Of a stretch of 64,000 nucleotides of DNA, positions 63,644 through 64,000 are shown one piece after another. The stretch comes from Bacteroides acidifaciens (lineage in GTDB: Bacteria; Bacteroidota; Bacteroidia; Bacteroidales; Bacteroidaceae), in the NCBI RefSeq assembly GCF_903181435.1, contig NZ_CAEUHO010000001.1, positions 372,001-436,000 on the forward strand, written 5' to 3'. Positions within the stretch are counted from its first letter, which is position 1. Each line of letters starts with the position of its first letter. Below the pieces are notes generated by a model, which saw only the letters and a list, made by a program, of their open reading frames with translations, had not been told where the DNA came from and searched no databases. The translations under genes and the position numbers were made by a program.

Positions 63644-64000
63644 ATGAATTATACATATAAGCAAATATGGCTCATCAACTTTCCTGTGATGATGAGCATA
63701 CTTATGGAACAATTAATCAATATCACTGATGCTGTCTTTCTAGGGCATGTGGGAGAAGTCGAACTCGGAGCGGCCGCACTTGCCGGAATCTATTATTTGG
63801 CTGTTTATATGCTGGGCTTCGGGTTCAGTATCGGGATACAGGTGATGGTTGCCCGTAGAAATGGGGAAAAGCACTATAAAAAGACAGGGCGTACCTTTTT
63901 CCAGGGATTATATTTTCTGTCAGGGTTGGGAATCATTCTTTGCCTGCTGCTCCACTTTGCCTCTCCCTTCATTCTGCGACAGTTGATTACTTCTAACGAA
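63644..64000 (+). CDS. MATE family efflux transporter, 3' end outside window
   Basis: The frame from ATG 63644 is open to the window edge (119 codons). The product begins MNYTYKQIWLINFPVMMSIL and continues with ITDAVFLGHVGEVELGAAAL and GFGFSIGIQVMVARRNGEKH, the typical first helices and Gly-rich loop of MATE/NorM-type transporters. These use sodium or proton gradients to export drugs or metabolites across the inner membrane. Only about a quarter of the protein is visible, so subfamily and substrate cannot be given. Confidence 0.85.
   Translation, partial: MNYTYKQIWLINFPVMMSILMEQLINITDAVFLGHVGEVELGAAALAGIYYLAVYMLGFGFSIGIQVMVARRNGEKHYKKTGRTFFQGLYFLSGLGIILCLLLHFASPFILRQLITSNE

Noticed and set aside
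1..64000. tRNA or rRNA genes
   Set aside because: No cloverleaf with GGTTCRANNC arm or rRNA signature was seen on either strand while reading the intergenic regions.

Overview
The window is chromosomal DNA from a Bacteroides species (Bacteroidota). The support is internal: a SusC/SusD pair, many SPII lipoproteins, Ser-type sulfatases, paired hexameric glutamate dehydrogenases, a biotin-dependent carboxylase operon behind a cobalamin riboswitch, a likely bile-acid hydroxysteroid dehydrogenase, and promoters of the Bacteroides TTTG-N19-TAnnTTTG type. From memory the core order (hdhA, acyl-CoA carboxylase, metY, malic enzyme, two gdh genes) resembles the B. thetaiotaomicron chromosome, but the species is not fixed by this.

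Layout. 1-15 kb is mostly housekeeping and peptide or sulfate-ester catabolism: a partial unknown gene, a 45-aa basic protein, a lipoprotein, the CCA-adding enzyme, two sulfatases, an M24 peptidase, glutamate dehydrogenase copy 1, a prolyl oligopeptidase lipoprotein and a receiver/PEP-synthase-like protein. 15.2-24.6 kb is an AT-richer accessory operon of four surface-type lipoproteins (DUF4493 and PCMD-like domains) and two paralogous small beta-barrels. 25.3-29.3 kb holds glutamate dehydrogenase copy 2 and a malic enzyme translationally coupled to a 58-aa membrane protein. 29.5-31.1 kb is a deletion scar with a fragment of an AraC-type regulator facing an N-terminally truncated glycoside hydrolase. 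31.7-38.4 kb is an AraC regulator divergent from a tripartite RND efflux operon. 38.8-42.2 kb has a lipoprotein, metY and an N-acetylmuramoyl-L-alanine amidase. 42.2-48.6 kb is a compact GH16-SusC-SusD utilisation locus bracketed by two ~195-bp direct repeats that share 92 identical bases. 48.8-53.8 kb has a YeiH-type transporter and the accC/BCCP/carboxyltransferase operon with its B12 riboswitch. 54-64 kb has thioredoxin, a GNAT fusion, pncB, a TetR-lipoprotein-barrel operon, hdhA, a DUF1848 protein, two lipoproteins and the start of a MATE transporter.

How the parts relate. The peptidases and two glutamate dehydrogenases fit amino acid and peptide nitrogen metabolism. The carboxylase operon and malic enzyme sit at the C3/C4 node used for succinate and propionate formation, and the riboswitch links that node to B12 supply. 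The SusCD locus, the sulfatases and the ruined hydrolase reflect glycan foraging.

Non-coding signals worth most attention are: (i) intergenic arrays of short dyad-symmetric units repeating at exactly 22 bp, found at four loci with different sequences but the same architecture; (ii) a three-copy putative small RNA with an identical leader, perfect promoter spacing and divergent terminator hairpins; (iii) the direct repeats around the GH16-SusCD locus. The best candidate for an undescribed protein system is the DUF4493/PCMD/beta-barrel operon. All family assignments were made by reading motifs, with no database search.
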